The position numbers and the translations under genes are program-made. The notes beneath the pieces were generated by a model, which saw only the letters and a program-made list of their open reading frames with translations, had not been told where the DNA came from and did no database searches. Shown here in pieces: positions 14,423 through 23,442 of a stretch of 57,158 nucleotides of DNA. This stretch comes from Porphyromonas sp. (GTDB lineage: Bacteria; Bacteroidota; Bacteroidia; Bacteroidales; Porphyromonadaceae): positions 1-57,158 of the forward strand of contig JAUNLH010000006.1 in NCBI GenBank assembly GCA_030532365.1, in the 5' to 3' direction. Positions within the stretch are counted from its first letter, which is position 1. Each line of letters begins with the position of its first letter.

Positions 14423-15784
14423 TTACTTGATCACAGAGCTTTGTAGCGACTCGCAGATGGTCTCCTCTGATGGGGAGTAGTCGACGAGGTCGCCAGTGAG
14501 GTACTGGTCGTAAGCTGCCATATCTACAAAACCATGACCTGAGAGGTTAAAGAGGATCACTCGCTCCTTGCCCTCCTCCTTTGCCACCAGAGCCTCGCGT
14601 ATCGCTGCTGCGATGGCATGATTGGACTCTGGCGCGGGGACGATACCCTCTGTCTGTGCGAAGAGCACACCAGACTTAAATGCTTCGCTCTGGGAGATGT
14701 CTGCTGCCTCCATGTAGCCATCCTCAAGGAGCTGGCTGACGATACTGCCAGACCCATGAAATCGTAGTCCTCCAGCGTGGATATTGGCAGGCTTAAAGGT
14801 GTGTCCTAGGGTACGCATCGGGATGAGTGGTGTGTAGCCAGCTTCGTCTCCGTAGTCAAGGGTGAGCTTGCCTCGGGTGAGCTTAGGGCAGGAGCTGGGC
14901 TCAGCTGCGATGAAGCGTGTACCACTGCGCTCACCACTGAGGATGTGACGCATAAATGGGAAGGAGATGCCACCAAAGTTGGAGCCACCACCGAAGCATC
15001 CGATGATGATGTCGGGGTACTCGCCCGTCATCGCCATTTGCTTCTCGGCCTCTAGTCCGATGACTGTCTGGTGTAGCGTGACGTGGTTGAGTACGCTGCC
15101 CAGTGCATACTTGCAGTTTGGTGTCCTCTGAGCAAGCTCAATCGCCTCGGAGATTGCTGTCCCTAGGCTACCATTGGAAAAAGGATCCTCCGTGATGATC
15201 TTTCGACCGATGTTGGTGGACATGCTTGGTGATGGTGTCACCTGAGCACCCCATGTCTGCATGAGTGATCTGCGGTAGGGCTTTTGCTCGAAGCTGATCT
15301 TTACCATGTAGACGGCAAGCTCGAGCCCGAAGACTTTACAGGCGTATGCAAGAGCCGAGCCCCACTGCCCCGCTCCAGTCTCTGTGGTGATATTGGTAGT
15401 GCCCTCGATCTTATTGTAATATGCCTGTGGTAGTGCAGAGTTGAGCTTATGCGAGCCGACCGGGCTGACACTCTCATTCTTAAAGTAGATGTGTGCGGGC
15501 GTGTCGAGCGCCTTTTCGAGTGCATAGGCTCGGACCAATGGCGTAGAGCGATAAGTGGTATACTGCTCCCGCACTGCCTCAGGGATGTCTATCCAGGCAT
15601 CGGTCATATTGACCTCCTGACGGCTTGGCTCTTCACCAAAGATCCCGTAGAGATCCTCGGCCTTGATCGGCTGGCGGGTCTCGGGATGAAGCATGGGCTG
15701 AGGCTTATTTTTCATCTCAGCCATGATGTTGTACCATTGAGTAGGGATCTCCTGCTCTGGGAGAATGAATTTCTTCTGTCTCAT
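14423..15784 (-). CDS. trpB: TrpB2-type tryptophan synthase beta chain
   Basis: A 453-residue PLP enzyme making tryptophan from serine and indole. The PLP lysine lies in SVSPVGSHKLNSA (the HK motif), the indole/PLP loop is ETGAGQWGSALAYA, and the phosphate-binding glycine run is CFGGGSNFGG. The length and the N-terminal extension (FILPEQEIPTQWYNI) identify the TrpB2 subgroup, which typically acts without TrpA as an indole-salvage enzyme. No trpA or other trp gene lies nearby, which supports that role. It follows the GHL10 gene by 34 bp and is probably the last gene of the rsmA-mgtE-GHL10-trpB2 run. Confidence 0.92.
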   Translation of the reverse strand: MRQKKFILPEQEIPTQWYNIMAEMKNKPQPMLHPETRQPIKAEDLYGIFGEEPSRQEVNMTDAWIDIPEAVREQYTTYRSTPLVRAYALEKALDTPAHIYFKNESVSPVGSHKLNSALPQAYYNKIEGTTNITTETGAGQWGSALAYACKVFGLELAVYMVKISFEQKPYRRSLMQTWGAQVTPSPSMSTNIGRKIITEDPFSNGSLGTAISEAIELAQRTPNCKYALGSVLNHVTLHQTVIGLEAEKQMAMTGEYPDIIIGCFGGGSNFGGISFPFMRHILSGERSGTRFIAAEPSSCPKLTRGKLTLDYGDEAGYTPLIPMRTLGHTFKPANIHAGGLRFHGSGSIVSQLLEDGYMEAADISQSEAFKSGVLFAQTEGIVPAPESNHAIAAAIREALVAKEEGKERVILFNLSGHGFVDMAAYDQYLTGDLVDYSPSEETICESLQSSVIK

Positions 15785-15818
15785 TGGTTTGTAGTTTAAT
15801 TAAGTCTATAGTCTTATT

Positions 15819-17360
15819 TTATAATACCACTGGGATGTCGTGTGCCACGAGGTGCTCGTGATTAAAGCGATCCACCCTTGTGACAGTATAGGCGAGTCTG
15901 AACTTACCTCCCAGATCCATTGGCTCGTAATAGTCGTTGGCAGTGATGGCCACAATATTCTCAGGTTTGATGGCTTTGGAGAGCTTCTCACCTCTCTTGT
16001 GACAGTAGACGACATAATACTTCGTCTCTAGTCCAGGGGGGTAGGCCAGGTCCTCAGTCCAGTTGAGCTCTCTTCTACCGCTTTCGAGAGTCACTACAAA
16101 TGCTTGGCGTGGTGGCTCTGGAAACTCAGTATAGCTCTCGGGGTAGGGCGAGGCGGGTATGAGTGCTGGGTGACGCCAGTACTTCTCCTTGAGCTCATCG
16201 GCAATCCCCTTGTAATTGCTGATCACATCTACCCCAGACCACATGCACATGCCGTCGGAGGTCTCAGCAGCAATTACCATCTTGGGGTGTAGCTGATCCT
16301 TGTCCATCGTGCGACGAACCGCCTGCCCGATATAGTAGTGGGCTTTTGTGGTGCTGCGTTGCCACCAATAGGCCAGCTCGGTATAGTCAGCGGCTTTGTG
16401 CCCCATCTCCCAGTAGAGCTGTGGCATGAGGTAGTCGATCCAGCCCTCTCGATCCCATAGTAGAGCATCGGCATAGAGGTCGTCGTAGTTTTCCAATCCG
16501 TTGGTTTGACTGCCCTGTGGATCGCTCTTGACGTTTCGATAGATGCCAAATGGACTGATGCCAAAGCGTACATAGGGCTTGACCCTCTTGATGGTGGCGT
16601 GCATCTCACGGATGAGCTTATTGACATTGTCACGGCGCCAGTCTCCGATGTTGTCGAACCCACGTGGGTCGCTCTCATAGTAGAGCTTATCGGGAAACTC
16701 CTCTCCTGCTATAGGGTAGGGGTAGAAATAATCGTCCATGTGGATCGCGTCGATATCGTAGCGTGTCACGAGGTCTTCGACCACTTTAGATACGTGGTTG
16801 CGAACTGCAGGGAGCGAAGGATTGTAATACATCTGCTTGCCATAGATGAGGAACCACTCCGGATGCTCATTATAAGGGTGCTTCTCTCCACGAGGAGCCT
16901 CGAGCGAGGTGGCAGCACGGTAGGGGTTGATCCATGCATGGAGCTCCATATTTCGCTTGTGCGCCTCTTCGACTAAAAACTGTAGAGGATCCCATAGCGG
17001 TGAGGGGGCAACGCCCTGCTGCCCTGTGAAAAATCGACTCCATGGCTCTATAGGGCTGTAGTACCACGCGTCAGACTCAGGGCGTACCTGGAAGATGACA
17101 GCATTGAATCCTGCTTCTTGGAGCGTATCGAGACGACCTAGGAGCCCTCTCTGTACCTCCTCACGTGGCTTGCCCATGTACTCCGTCTGAAAGACCGTAT
17201 GGAGCCAGGCCGCTCTTAGTTCTTTCTGCGGTGCTACATACTCGGCCTGCTCTGCTCTCTCAGCTCGGTCGGTGATGACCACTTCCTGAGTCTTACAGCC
17301 TGATAGGCTGGTGACCAGCAGCATAAGCGATAGAAGAGAAAGATAGTGTCTTAGTTTCAT
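15819..17360 (-). CDS. GHL10 (DUF187) family lipoprotein, putative glycoside hydrolase
   Basis: A 513-residue protein with a lipoprotein signal (LLVTSLSGC, lipobox LSGC, Cys about residue 22), so likely anchored in an outer or inner membrane leaflet. The main part is a TIM-barrel of the glycosyl-hydrolase-like 10 family (PF02638): ELRAAWLHTVFQTEY near the start, FNAVIFQVRPESDAWYYS, HAWINPYRA, the acidic strand DAIHMDDYFYPYP and GISPFGIYRN. A fibronectin-like C-terminal part follows. Family members act on bacterial or host glycans, but the substrate is not defined. Its start overlaps the mgtE stop by 4 bp. Confidence 0.85.
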   Translation of the reverse strand: MKLRHYLSLLSLMLLVTSLSGCKTQEVVITDRAERAEQAEYVAPQKELRAAWLHTVFQTEYMGKPREEVQRGLLGRLDTLQEAGFNAVIFQVRPESDAWYYSPIEPWSRFFTGQQGVAPSPLWDPLQFLVEEAHKRNMELHAWINPYRAATSLEAPRGEKHPYNEHPEWFLIYGKQMYYNPSLPAVRNHVSKVVEDLVTRYDIDAIHMDDYFYPYPIAGEEFPDKLYYESDPRGFDNIGDWRRDNVNKLIREMHATIKRVKPYVRFGISPFGIYRNVKSDPQGSQTNGLENYDDLYADALLWDREGWIDYLMPQLYWEMGHKAADYTELAYWWQRSTTKAHYYIGQAVRRTMDKDQLHPKMVIAAETSDGMCMWSGVDVISNYKGIADELKEKYWRHPALIPASPYPESYTEFPEPPRQAFVVTLESGRRELNWTEDLAYPPGLETKYYVVYCHKRGEKLSKAIKPENIVAITANDYYEPMDLGGKFRLAYTVTRVDRFNHEHLVAHDIPVVL

Positions 17361-18715
17361 GTTAATATCATGTATAGTATTTGTATTGTAGACATGTAGA
17401 CGAACATCCCCAGAAGGTCGTTGAGGATCGTGATAAAAGGGCCTGTAGCACGTGCGGGATCTAGCTTGAACCTAGACATCAACAATGGGATAGCTGTACC
17501 GAGAAAGCTCGATGTGATCACTAGGATGAAGAGGCTGAGTGAGACAGAGAGCATCGCCATGAAGTCACCGAGGTAAAAATAGTTGTAGATGAATACCACT
17601 AGGCAGATGATCAGAGCGTTGACTAGAGCAACAGAGAGCTCCTTAAGTAGGAGCCTAACTGTCTGACCGATCTTGATGCTCTTATTCGCTAGCCCCTGTA
17701 CGACAATGGCTGAGGCTTGCATACCTACATTGCCACCAGTGGCTCCAATCATGGGGATGAAGAGGGAGAAGGAGGGGTTGCGCATGAAGACACTCTCGTA
17801 CCCGCCCAGTAGGATGGAGTTGAGGATCCCCCCGACCATGCCAAGTAGCAGCCAGGGGAGCCTTGCTCCTACTTGGAGGAGTAGCTTGTCGGAGCTCTCT
17901 ACATCTTGCGAGAGTCCGGATGCTAAGCGGAGATCTCTCTCGTGCTGCTCCCTCATCTCATCGACCACGTCGTCAACCGTGATGACACCCACAAGGTGCC
18001 CGAAGGAGTCGGCGACCGGAATCGCAACTAGGTCGTAGCGGTCGAAGGTGGAGATCACAGTCTCGATGGAGTCGTGCACGTGCAGGAAGACTGGGTCTGC
18101 CTTCATTACCTGCTTGATATTTGGAGCAAAGGGGTTGGTGATTAGTGTCTTGAGCGGAAGGATGCCTCTGAGCTTGTACTCGTCGTCTACCACGTAGATG
18201 TAGTACATCTCGTCTACCTCCTGTGCTTGGGCGCGCATCTCGGCCTCACACTTAGGCATCGCCCAGTTTTCATTGACCACCACCATCTCCTTACGCATCA
18301 CACCACCGGCGGTGTCCTCTTTGTACTTAAGGAGGTCCTCGATCTCACCTACTTGCTCTAGGTCCTCTACGTAGGCAAGGATCGCCTTCTGCTGGTGTTC
18401 ATCGAGCTCTTGAAGTAGGTCGGTAGCATCGTCCGTATCCATGTACTCCAAGAAGGTGTCCGCAATCTCCTCATTGGATAGCTCTTCGAGTACTTCGGAG
18501 CGCTCCTCCTCATCCAGCTCCATGAGGACGTCCGCAGCGAGAGGTCCTGGTAGTAGGCGGTAGAAGTAGAGAGTTTCGTCCATCGGGACCTCCTCCATCA
18601 ACTCGGCTATGTCGGCTGGGTAGAGGTTAGGGATCACCCGCTGTAGGCCCTCCTTGTCGTAGGTCCTGATGAGCTCTAGTATCTCCTCGGTCTGCTCTTT
18701 TGTAAGTTCCTTCAT
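17357..18715 (-). CDS. mgtE: MgtE magnesium transporter
   Basis: A 452-residue Mg2+ channel/transporter. Order: acidic superhelical MgtE_N domain (about 1-130, with repeated Glu/Asp-rich helices such as LLQELDEHQQKA), a tandem CBS pair (about 135-260, including GVITVDDVVDEM), a connecting helix, then five membrane helices carrying the pore region MIGATGGNVGMQAS. This is the full family length. The gate is expected to close when Mg2+ fills the acidic N-domain. It overlaps rsmA upstream (4 bp) and the GHL10 gene downstream (4 bp), so all three are translationally coupled. Confidence 0.95.
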   Translation of the reverse strand: MKELTKEQTEEILELIRTYDKEGLQRVIPNLYPADIAELMEEVPMDETLYFYRLLPGPLAADVLMELDEEERSEVLEELSNEEIADTFLEYMDTDDATDLLQELDEHQQKAILAYVEDLEQVGEIEDLLKYKEDTAGGVMRKEMVVVNENWAMPKCEAEMRAQAQEVDEMYYIYVVDDEYKLRGILPLKTLITNPFAPNIKQVMKADPVFLHVHDSIETVISTFDRYDLVAIPVADSFGHLVGVITVDDVVDEMREQHERDLRLASGLSQDVESSDKLLLQVGARLPWLLLGMVGGILNSILLGGYESVFMRNPSFSLFIPMIGATGGNVGMQASAIVVQGLANKSIKIGQTVRLLLKELSVALVNALIICLVVFIYNYFYLGDFMAMLSVSLSLFILVITSSFLGTAIPLLMSRFKLDPARATGPFITILNDLLGMFVYMSTIQILYMILT

Positions 18716-19530
18716 TTTTCTTCTCCTCTATTTAGGGCAGATGCCACGTAGTTGGTGAGTGTAATGAAATCTTCTACAGAGAGTTGTTCTGGTCTCTTGC
18801 TTAGTAGACCTTCGGCCTCGTTTGGTAGAGACTCCCTATCCACGATCGATCGGAGGGAGTTGCGAATGGTCTTGCGACGTTGGTTGAAGGTGGTCTTGAT
18901 CACCCTCTTGTAGAGCTGCTCGTCACAGCCAAGGGTGACCCGCTGATTGCGCTCGAGTCGGATCACACCGCTCTTGACTTTGGGAGGAGGGTTGAATGCC
19001 CCCTCGCCAACGGTGAAGAGGTAGCTGATATCGTACCACGTCTGTAAGAGCACGCTGAGGATGCCGTAGCTTTTATTTCCTGCAGGTGAGGCGAGCCGCT
19101 GCGCTACCTCCCTCTGAAGCATACCCCCAGCTGCGGGGATGAGGTGGCGGTAGTCGAGCATCTTAAAGAATATTTGACTGCTGATGTTGTAGGGAAAGTT
19201 GCCGATGAGCATAAAAGGCTGACCGCTGAAGAGCTTCTCAAGATCAAGCTCCAAGAAATCGCCCTCGATGATCCTATCCTCAAGCTCTGGCATGTGCTCT
19301 CGTAGGTACTCCACCGACTCACTATCCAGCTCAACGACGTAGAGCTCAGGGTACTTAGGCAAGAGGTATTGAGTCAGTACCCCCATTCCAGGTCCCACCT
19401 CGAGGAGCGGTAGCTCACTGCCAGTGGGTAGGATGTCGGCGATACGACTTGCCACACTTAGATCGTGAAGGAAGTGCTGTCCAAGAGCTTTTTTTGGCCT
19501 TACCCCTCCTCTCTCTTGCCTATCCATCAT
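18712..19530 (-). CDS. rsmA: RsmA/KsgA 16S rRNA dimethyladenosine transferase
   Basis: A 272-residue SAM-dependent methyltransferase that dimethylates the two adjacent adenosines in helix 45 of 16S rRNA during 30S assembly. Visible motifs: KKALGQHFLHD at the start, the SAM loop LEVGPGMGVLTQ (about 43-54), the acidic VVELDSESVEYL, and the catalytic NFPYNIS motif (N-x-PY). The start may be Met1 or Met2 (19527). It heads the leftward run with mgtE and probably uses the divergent promoter region around 19545-19567. Confidence 0.95.
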   Translation of the reverse strand: MMDRQERGGVRPKKALGQHFLHDLSVASRIADILPTGSELPLLEVGPGMGVLTQYLLPKYPELYVVELDSESVEYLREHMPELEDRIIEGDFLELDLEKLFSGQPFMLIGNFPYNISSQIFFKMLDYRHLIPAAGGMLQREVAQRLASPAGNKSYGILSVLLQTWYDISYLFTVGEGAFNPPPKVKSGVIRLERNQRVTLGCDEQLYKRVIKTTFNQRRKTIRNSLRSIVDRESLPNEAEGLLSKRPEQLSVEDFITLTNYVASALNRGEEK

Positions 19531-19544
19531 GCTTGCCTTATTCT

Positions 19545-19567
19545 GTACAAAAGTGGTACCTTTGTAC
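19545..19567. promoter_or_regulatory. Inverted repeat with divergent promoter boxes
   Basis: GTACAAA (19545-19551) and TTTGTAC (19561-19567) form a 7-bp inverted repeat around AGTGGTACC. The right arm contains a good rightward -7 box (TACCTTTG, 19557-19564). The left arm gives a weaker leftward match (CACTTTTG). It lies between rsmA and the flippase-like gene, so one site may control both directions. Confidence 0.45.
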
Positions 19568-19681
19568 CTGATTCTGTCAAATTGATAGCAAAGTTACTGA
19601 AAATATAGCAGAGCACGTGACTGGTCATGGGGGTCTTGATCCGCCAAATGCGAAGCGTGCGACGGCTCTTGTCTGGAGAAG

Positions 19682-20713
19682 ATGAATAAAACAACAAAGA
19701 CGATCTTGAGGATAGTTCTGCCCCTAGCGTTTGGTGCTATTATTTTGTGGCTCCTCTATCGCAATATGGACTTTGCTGCCGTGTATGAGACCCTTCGGAG
19801 CGATGCCAACTATTGGATCATCTTTGCTTCATGTCTTTTCGGTACGGCGGGCAATACATTTCGAGGACTGAGGTGGCAACTACTCAATAAGGCACTGCCT
19901 AATAGTCAAGGTGTGAAGATGGTAAACTCCATCCTTACGACGCATGGCAACTATGCCGTGAATATGGCTCTTCCTCGACTGGGAGAGGTGTGGCGCTGTG
20001 CCGCAATGGGCCACTACTCGTCGGTGGGCTTCTCAAGTCTCTTTGGCACGCTGATCGTTGATCGCGCCTCCGACTTCGTGGTGGTGGGAGTGTTGCTATT
20101 GATCTCAGTCTTGCTCAATGCAGGATTCTTTCGAGACTTTTTTCAGGGGACAACTGCTGGAGGCGGCACACTCTATCAGATCACTGCTTCGCCCAAGTTT
20201 TATATAGGTCTCATGCTCATCATAGTGCTCATCGTTGTGAGTATATGGGTGCTCCGCAAGAGTCGGCTTGGAGAAAAATTACAGCAACAAGTAAGACTCA
20301 TCCGCGATGGGCTCCGCACGGTAGCGACGCTGGAGCAGCAGGGACTCTTTTATCTCTATACGCTGCTCATCTGGCTTGGATATTTCCTGCAGTTTTATCT
20401 TACTTTCTATGCCTTTAGCTTTACGACCCAACTGGGTGTGGGCGTGGGTTTGCTTACCTTCCTGATGTCGAGCATAGCCATTGCAGCTCCAGTGCAGGCG
20501 GGGATGGGTGCGTGGCACTTCATGGTGATCTACACGCTGGGTATCTTCGGAGTACAGCAGACTGATGCTGCCTCGTTTGCCCTGATCGTACACACCCTTC
20601 AGACACTCTGGATGACACTTGTCGGACTGGTGGCGATTGCCCTCCTTCCACTCTTTAACAACGGAGAGAGGGTCAGACCCACGGCGCGCGAGGAGATCAA
20701 GGGTAACGTCTGA
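19682..20713 (+). CDS. UPF0104/LPG_synthase_TM family flippase-like membrane protein
   Basis: A 343-residue integral membrane protein with about eight hydrophobic helices. It has the family-typical blocks FRGLRWQLL near residue 65, NYAVNMALPRLGEVWRC and GTLIVDRASDFVV, matching the membrane domain of lysylphosphatidylglycerol synthetases (PF03706). It lacks the soluble aminoacyl-transferase half of MprF. In this family the free-standing membrane domain is thought to move or flip lipids, and the substrate here is unknown. It starts 115 bp after the shared divergent promoter and ends 88 bp before ribH. Confidence 0.8.
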   Translation: MNKTTKTILRIVLPLAFGAIILWLLYRNMDFAAVYETLRSDANYWIIFASCLFGTAGNTFRGLRWQLLNKALPNSQGVKMVNSILTTHGNYAVNMALPRLGEVWRCAAMGHYSSVGFSSLFGTLIVDRASDFVVVGVLLLISVLLNAGFFRDFFQGTTAGGGTLYQITASPKFYIGLMLIIVLIVVSIWVLRKSRLGEKLQQQVRLIRDGLRTVATLEQQGLFYLYTLLIWLGYFLQFYLTFYAFSFTTQLGVGVGLLTFLMSSIAIAAPVQAGMGAWHFMVIYTLGIFGVQQTDAASFALIVHTLQTLWMTLVGLVAIALLPLFNNGERVRPTAREEIKGNV

Positions 20714-20757
20714 GAGCAATTACAGCCCACCTCTGTAGGCTGTAGAGCTAAAATGAT

Positions 20758-20766
20758 TATATTTGC
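20758..20766 (+). promoter_or_regulatory. -7 promoter box for ribH
   Basis: A perfect TATATTTGC, 36 bp before the ATG. A small stem (TACAGCC / GGCTGTA, 20721-20744) lies just upstream. No FMN riboswitch is visible in the short leader. Confidence 0.6.
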
Positions 20767-20801
20767 TAATAAACCAACTGTTGGATAAGAAATAATGAGC
20801 T

Positions 20802-21284
20802 ATGGCTACTATTAACTTAAGCGAATACAATCCTGATGAAATCCCTTCGGGCAAGGGTAAGACGGTCTCTATAGCAGTCTCCGAGTGGAATGGTGAAGTT
20901 ACTCAGCGTCTTCTTGAGGGTGCCATCGAGACCCTTATGCAGCACGATGTGCGCAGAGAGGATATTAACGTCGTGCATGTACCTGGGAGTTTCGAGCTCA
21001 TTTATGCCTGCCACAGCCTCTCCTCAGGGATGGGGCAGCCACACGTGATCATAGCACTCGGTGCAGTGATTCGCGGTGAGACCCCTCACTTTGATTATAT
21101 CTCGCAAGCCGTGGCGATCAATCTGGGTAAGCTGAATGCTACCACTAAGACACCTATCGTGATGGGTGTGCTGACTACCGATAATATGCAACAGGCACTT
21201 GATCGTGCCGGTGGATCCAAGGGGAATAAGGGCGTCGAGGCGGCCGTTACTGCCCTAAAGATGATCGACCAGTTTGTTTGGTAG
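20802..21284 (+). CDS. ribH: Lumazine synthase (riboflavin synthase beta subunit)
   Basis: A 160-residue enzyme condensing 5-amino-6-ribitylaminouracil with dihydroxybutanone phosphate to form 6,7-dimethyl-8-ribityllumazine. Motifs include SEWNGEVTQRLLEGA, VPGSFELIYAC, ALGAVIRGETPHFDYI (substrate pocket with the catalytic His region) and PIVMGVLTTDNMQQALDRAGG. Length is normal. No other rib gene is nearby; the neighbours are a flippase-like protein and tRNA-Tyr. Confidence 0.95.
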   Translation: MATINLSEYNPDEIPSGKGKTVSIAVSEWNGEVTQRLLEGAIETLMQHDVRREDINVVHVPGSFELIYACHSLSSGMGQPHVIIALGAVIRGETPHFDYISQAVAINLGKLNATTKTPIVMGVLTTDNMQQALDRAGGSKGNKGVEAAVTALKMIDQFVW

Positions 21285-21296
21285 TAATAATTTATC

Positions 21297-21305
21297 TAAC
21301 TTTGC
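21297..21305 (+). promoter_or_regulatory. -7 promoter box upstream of tRNA-Tyr
   Basis: TAACTTTGC lies 62 bp before the mature tRNA, so a leader of about 55 nt must be removed. It begins 13 bp after the ribH stop. Confidence 0.5.
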
Positions 21306-21307
21306 TC

Positions 21308-21338
21308 CACCATTACCCGAGAGTTGTTCGTGATGGTG
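21308..21338 (+). other. Hairpin in the tRNA-Tyr leader
   Basis: CACCATTAC pairs with GTGATGGTG (9 bp, one G-T) around a 13-nt loop. No T run follows, so it is not a classical terminator. It may end the ribH message or form part of the tRNA precursor. Confidence 0.4.
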
Positions 21339-21366
21339 CGAGTCTTGGGCTCATCGAAATCTTTTA

Positions 21367-21452
21367 GGGCAGTTACCAGAGTGGACAAATGGGGCTGACT
21401 GTAACTCAGCTGGCTTTCGCCTTCGGTGGTTCGAATCCATCACTGCCCACCA
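21367..21452 (+). tRNA. tRNA-Tyr (anticodon GTA)
   Basis: A class II tRNA of 86 nt including an encoded CCA. The acceptor stem GGGCAGT pairs with ACTGCCC, the anticodon arm GCTGA-CTGTAAC-TCAGC gives GTA, and a long variable arm (TGGCTTTCGCCTTCGG region) is followed by the T arm GGTTCGAATCC. Confidence 0.95.
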
Positions 21453-21474
21453 TTACAAAATTATATATTATTCA

Positions 21475-21497
21475 ATCGGAGCAAGAGGGGCTCCGAT
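21475..21497 (+). terminator. Hairpin between tRNA-Tyr and rho
   Basis: A perfect 8-bp stem (ATCGGAGC / GCTCCGAT) with a 7-nt loop but no T run. It starts 22 bp after the tRNA. No promoter box is visible between it and rho, so rho may be expressed by readthrough past this hairpin. The leader 21498-21628 holds no gene. Confidence 0.45.
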
Positions 21498-21628
21498 AGG
21501 TGTTGCAGGCGGATCTGCCCCTGTATTCCAAACAAGTTCATAACGAACAAATCTTAGCGGTCATGACGGTAGAGGTGGGGAGTTTGTTTCTATAGGTCTG
21601 TCAGACACTAAGGATACATTAAATATTT

Positions 21629-23428
21629 ATGTCACAAAACTATACACTCTTTGAGCTAGGTGCTCTGGGTATTGATGAGCTAAAAAAAGTAGCTCAAGAT
21701 CTAAGTATTGCCGTTCCTTCGGGCGATTTCGAGAGAAGAGAGCTGGAGTATAAGATCTTAGACGTCCAGGCAGCTAATGCTGCGTCGAAGATCATCGGCA
21801 AGACAGCAACCAAGCAGCAGACTGCAGCTAAGAAAAACAATAACCGCCGTAAGACAAGCAGTGGCTCTAGCCGTAACTCCAATAAGAAAAAGGAGAACCA
21901 GGAAGAGAAGTCAACGCCAGAGTCGAAGAAGGGCAAGGAGGAGCAGAAGAAGGAGTCCAAAAATGAGCAGCCTAAGCAACGAGGACGTGGAGCTCAGAAG
22001 AAGGACGACCAGACCAAGCATAAGCAGCAGTCCGAGAAGGATGCTCCGGAAGAGTCCAAACACAATAAAGAGGAGGGCGACACTCCTACGATGTTTGTCA
22101 ACAAAAACGTTGCGGATAAGTCGGTGCTGAATGATATGATGGGTATGATTGCGTCATCAAAAGGCAATCAACCCCAGAAAGAGCAACAAGCCCAACCAGA
22201 GCAAGAAAAGGCGCAACGCTCACAAAATAAGCAGCCTCAAGAGCAGTCTAGAAATGGCGGTCAGCGTCAGCCCGATCGTAAGGGTGGACCATACGACTTC
22301 GGAGATGCGCTCAAGACGACTGGCGTGCTTGAGATCCTTCCAGATGGCTATGGCTTCATTCGCTCTAGCGATTACAATTATCTGGCATCGCCCGATGACG
22401 TCTACGTCTCGCAGCAGCAGATCAAGCACTATGGGCTTAAGACCGGCGATGTGGTAGAGGCTATTGTCAGCATGCCGTGGGGCAGAGATAAGTACTTCCC
22501 CATGAAGCGAGTGCTCAAGCTCAATGGTCATGAGCCGAAGAAGGTACGCGACCGTGTCGCCTTTGAGCATCTTACTCCTCTCTTCCCCGAGGAGAAGTTC
22601 AAGCTAGAGGCTCCCTCGAGTGAGCGCGTACAGGACAAGGTAGCGATGCGCATTGTTGACCTCTTTACACCGATAGGTAAGGGACAGAGAGGCCTTATCG
22701 TAGCACAGCCCAAGACCGGTAAGACCATGTTGCTTAAGGATATGGCAAATGCGATCCTCCACAACCACCCAGAGGTCTATATGATCATACTACTGATCGA
22801 TGAGCGCCCTGAGGAGGTGACCGATATGGCACGTAATGTCAATGCTGAGGTGATCGCTTCAACGTTCGATGAGCCGGCTGAGCAACACGTCAAGATAGCT
22901 GACATTGTACTGCAGAAGGCAAAGCGCCTTGTCGAGTGTGGGCACGACGTCGTGATCTTGCTAGACTCTATCACTCGCCTGGCTAGAGCATACAATACCG
23001 TCCAGCCAGCGTCGGGCAAGGTGCTTACCGGTGGTGTCGATGCCAATGCTCTGCAGAAGCCGAAGCGCTTCTTTGGTGCTGCACGTAATATTGAAAATGG
23101 TGGTAGCCTTACCATCCTTGCTACTGCACTCACGGAGACTGGATCTAAGATGGATGAGGTGATCTTCGAGGAGTTTAAGGGAACAGGTAATATGGAACTG
23201 CAGCTCGACCGCAAGCTCTCCAATCGTCGCCTCTTCCCAGCCATTGATATACAGGCATCCAGTACCCGCCGTGATGACCTCCTTCAGGCACCAGATACCC
23301 TCAATCGTATGTGGGTACTAAGGCGCCATATCACAGATATGACTTCTGTAGAGGCGATGGAGCTGGTGAAGACCAATATGCAAAATACGGTGGATAACAT
23401 AGAGTTCTTAGCCTCTATGAATGGCTAA
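21629..23428 (+). CDS. rho: Transcription termination factor Rho with long disordered insertion
   Basis: A 599-residue hexameric RNA-dependent ATPase, against about 420 in E. coli. Residues ~1-50 form the Rho N-terminal helical domain. Residues ~55-220 are almost purely K/E/Q/N/R/S, a low-complexity disordered insertion. The cold-shock-like RNA-binding domain follows ([15 protein letters not shown], about 232-246). The ATPase core carries Walker A AQPKTGKT (about 359-366) and the Rho-specific [20 protein letters not shown]. Such insertions are known in Bacteroides Rho, where phase separation has been reported; the same is plausible here but inferred. A VanX-like gene starts 14 bp after its stop. 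Confidence 0.95.
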   Translation: MSQNYTLFELGALGIDELKKVAQDLSIAVPSGDFERRELEYKILDVQAANAASKIIGKTATKQQTAAKKNNNRRKTSSGSSRNSNKKKENQEEKSTPESKKGKEEQKKESKNEQPKQRGRGAQKKDDQTKHKQQSEKDAPEESKHNKEEGDTPTMFVNKNVADKSVLNDMMGMIASSKGNQPQKEQQAQPEQEKAQRSQNKQPQEQSRNGGQRQPDRKGGPYDFGDALKTTGVLEILPDGYGFIRSSDYNYLASPDDVYVSQQQIKHYGLKTGDVVEAIVSMPWGRDKYFPMKRVLKLNGHEPKKVRDRVAFEHLTPLFPEEKFKLEAPSSERVQDKVAMRIVDLFTPIGKGQRGLIVAQPKTGKTMLLKDMANAILHNHPEVYMIILLIDERPEEVTDMARNVNAEVIASTFDEPAEQHVKIADIVLQKAKRLVECGHDVVILLDSITRLARAYNTVQPASGKVLTGGVDANALQKPKRFFGAARNIENGGSLTILATALTETGSKMDEVIFEEFKGTGNMELQLDRKLSNRRLFPAIDIQASSTRRDDLLQAPDTLNRMWVLRRHITDMTSVEAMELVKTNMQNTVDNIEFLASMNG

Positions 23429-23442
23429 GAGACTACTTGACG

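Noticed and set aside
17361..18800. Mg2+ sensing riboswitch for mgtE
   Set aside because: mgtE starts inside the rsmA stop codon, leaving no untranslated leader.
20701..20801. FMN riboswitch ahead of ribH
   Set aside because: The leader after the -7 box is only ~30 nt and lacks the conserved RFN element.
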